From: an uncultured Clostridia bacterium
Lineage (GTDB): Bacteria; Bacillota; Clostridia; Peptostreptococcales; Anaerovoracaceae
NCBI GenBank assembly: GCA_938045615.1
Contig: CALIBC010000057.1
Location: forward strand, 1 to 16,988
Direction of reading: 5' to 3'
Length of the DNA stretch: 16,988 bases
The translations under genes and the position numbers were made by a program. The notes beneath the pieces were generated by a model that did no database searches, was not told the DNA's origin, and was given only the letters and a program-made list of their open reading frames with translations. Below are positions 15,890 through 16,988 of the stretch, one piece after another. The number at the start of each line of letters is the position of its first letter. Within the stretch, counting starts at the first letter, position 1.

Positions 15890-15908
15890 TCATGAAGTAA
15901 AAACAGAT

Positions 15909-15913
15909 GGGAG
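15909..15913 (+). promoter_or_regulatory. Ribosome binding site GGGAG selecting a TTG start
   Basis: GGGAG lies 8 bases before the TTG at 15922. The in-frame ATG at 15907 overlaps the site and has only A-rich sequence upstream, so the TTG start is preferred. Confidence 0.6.
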
Positions 15914-15921
15914 TGATTGAT

Positions 15922-16988
15922 TTGAAATTTATCATTAAATTAATAGATTTGAAAAAGGATAGTGTTGGGATTGGCGGAGGAAAGGCGTCTAATCTGGGTG
16001 AATTAATGCGAGGCGGCTTTCCTGTTCCGGATGGCTTCTGTGTGAATAGTGAAGGATTTCGATTTTATATCCGACACAATCATCTGGAGAATGCCATTAC
16101 GCAGATTGCGGAAGCAGCAAAGAATGAAAATCGGGAAGCGCTGCATACGCAAATAGCGAAATTAAAAGCGTCTATTGTAAATGGGAGATATCCGGATGAA
16201 TTGCGAAATGAGATATTGGAGGCCTTCGCGGATATTTCCGATGAAAAGAGACTGGCAATTCGCTCTTCGGCTACAGCAGAAGATTTGAAGGACGCCAGTT
16301 TTGCAGGCCAGCAGGAAACCTATCTGGGTGTGAAGGGAAAAGAAAATCTGCTTCAGGCTATACAGAAGTGCTTTGCATCTTTATATGAAGAACGTGCGGT
16401 TATATATCGAGAAAGGATGGGATATCATACTGCCGATGCCGCGCTGGCAGTTGTCGTACAGGAAATGATCGACAGCGAGACCGCCGGCGTTATATTTACG
16501 GAAAATCCGGTTAATCAAAATGCAGATGAAATGATGATCAATGCTTCATATGGCCTTGGTGAGAGTGTCGTTTCCGGAAAAGTTACCCCGGATATCTATA
16601 TTTATGGAAAAGAGAATGCAGAAATACGGTCAAAAACGGCAGGAACAAAGGAAACTGCGATTTATATGAATTCGTCAGGCGGTACAGACACGGTAAATGT
16701 TCCGGACGAAAAGAAACAGGAATTTGCCCTGACCAATGCGCAGATTACAGAGCTTGTCCGGGTATCGGAACAAATTGAAAGGCAGTATCACATGCCGATG
16801 GATATAGAATGGGCATTTGAAGGAGGGAAGTTATATATTCTCCAGGCGAGAGCCATTACTACGATTCATGAGAAGGACGGACTGAAAAAGGAAACTGAAA
16901 CGGAACGTGTTTTTCATCAGAGGACATTTATCGGACCGAAGGAATTGAAGCGTGAGATGTATGTCCGTATGCAGATGAACAATCTGAT
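15922..16988 (+). CDS. PEP synthase / rifampin phosphotransferase-like dikinase, N-terminal ATP-binding part (3' cut by window end)
   Basis: About 355 residues are visible and the frame is still open at the edge. They make up a complete PPDK N-terminal ATP-grasp domain. GIGGGKASNLGEL (about 16-28) opens the fold, RSSATAEDLKDASFAGQQET begins at Arg114, QEMIDSETAGVIFTENP and GLGESVVSGKVTPD (from about 211) follow, and DIEWAF with LYILQARAIT (Asp294 to about 312) closes it. Family members transfer the beta-phosphate of ATP through a mobile histidine domain to pyruvate (PEP synthase), or to an antibiotic hydroxyl in rifampin phosphotransferases. The central and histidine domains lie beyond the window, so these cannot be told apart. 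It begins 32 bases after the transporter, with no terminator between them, so it belongs to the operon. A self-resistance or product-phosphorylating role is more likely than central metabolism in this context, but that is inference. Confidence 0.85.
   Translation, partial: MKFIIKLIDLKKDSVGIGGGKASNLGELMRGGFPVPDGFCVNSEGFRFYIRHNHLENAITQIAEAAKNENREALHTQIAKLKASIVNGRYPDELRNEILEAFADISDEKRLAIRSSATAEDLKDASFAGQQETYLGVKGKENLLQAIQKCFASLYEERAVIYRERMGYHTADAALAVVVQEMIDSETAGVIFTENPVNQNADEMMINASYGLGESVVSGKVTPDIYIYGKENAEIRSKTAGTKETAIYMNSSGGTDTVNVPDEKKQEFALTNAQITELVRVSEQIERQYHMPMDIEWAFEGGKLYILQARAITTIHEKDGLKKETETERVFHQRTFIGPKELKREMYVRMQMNNL

Noticed and set aside
15885..15925. Terminator between the transporter and the dikinase-like gene
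   Set aside because: The 32-base gap has no inverted repeat and no T-run, so the genes are probably co-transcribed.

Overview
The window carries seven tightly packed genes on the + strand. Together they read as one biosynthetic operon of an anaerobic Firmicute, probably a Clostridia or Lachnospiraceae gut-type organism. The evidence for that origin is the strong GGAGG/GAGGGA ribosome binding sites, two likely TTG starts, gaps of under 80 bases with several overlaps, and a tailoring gene from the Fe-S U32 family rather than any oxygenase. The organism is an inference. I see no promoter, terminator, RNA gene, CRISPR array or mobile element, so the operon appears to continue past both edges.

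Layout. Bases 1-8310 hold a large nonribosomal peptide synthetase (NRPS). It opens inside a fatty-acyl-AMP-ligase-like loading domain, then a shortened carrier-like stretch, then two complete cyclization-adenylation-carrier (Cy-A-T) modules and a thioesterase. Next come a U32-family protein with two cysteine clusters (8338-9606), a free-standing AMP-forming acyl ligase (9603-11114), a free-standing acyl carrier protein (11125-11382), a one-module Cy-A-T NRPS (11458-14577), a 14-helix MFS exporter (14567-15889) and the first third or so of a PEP-synthase/rifampin-phosphotransferase-like enzyme (from 15922, cut by the window end).

Working model. All three condensation domains carry the DxxxxD motif of heterocyclization domains instead of HHxxxDG. 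All three amino-acid adenylation domains read, by eye, as the cysteine code (DLYNLSLIWK, DLYNMSLIWK, DLFNLSLIWK). The predicted product is an acyl or aryl starter followed by up to three cysteine-derived thiazoline rings, released by the thioesterase, with logic like pyochelin or yersiniabactin. No oxidase, reductase, methyltransferase or epimerase domain is present in these modules. The starter would be activated by one or both ligases and carried by the free ACP. The most unusual element is the U32-family protein. Characterised relatives (UbiU/UbiV, TrhP, RlhA) do oxygen-independent hydroxylation, so it may hydroxylate the starter or product under anaerobic conditions. That function is a hypothesis.

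Caveat. The left edge contains a probable one-base frameshift in an A-run at 47-50, so the large NRPS almost certainly begins upstream of the window and its apparent GTG start at 52 is not a real start.
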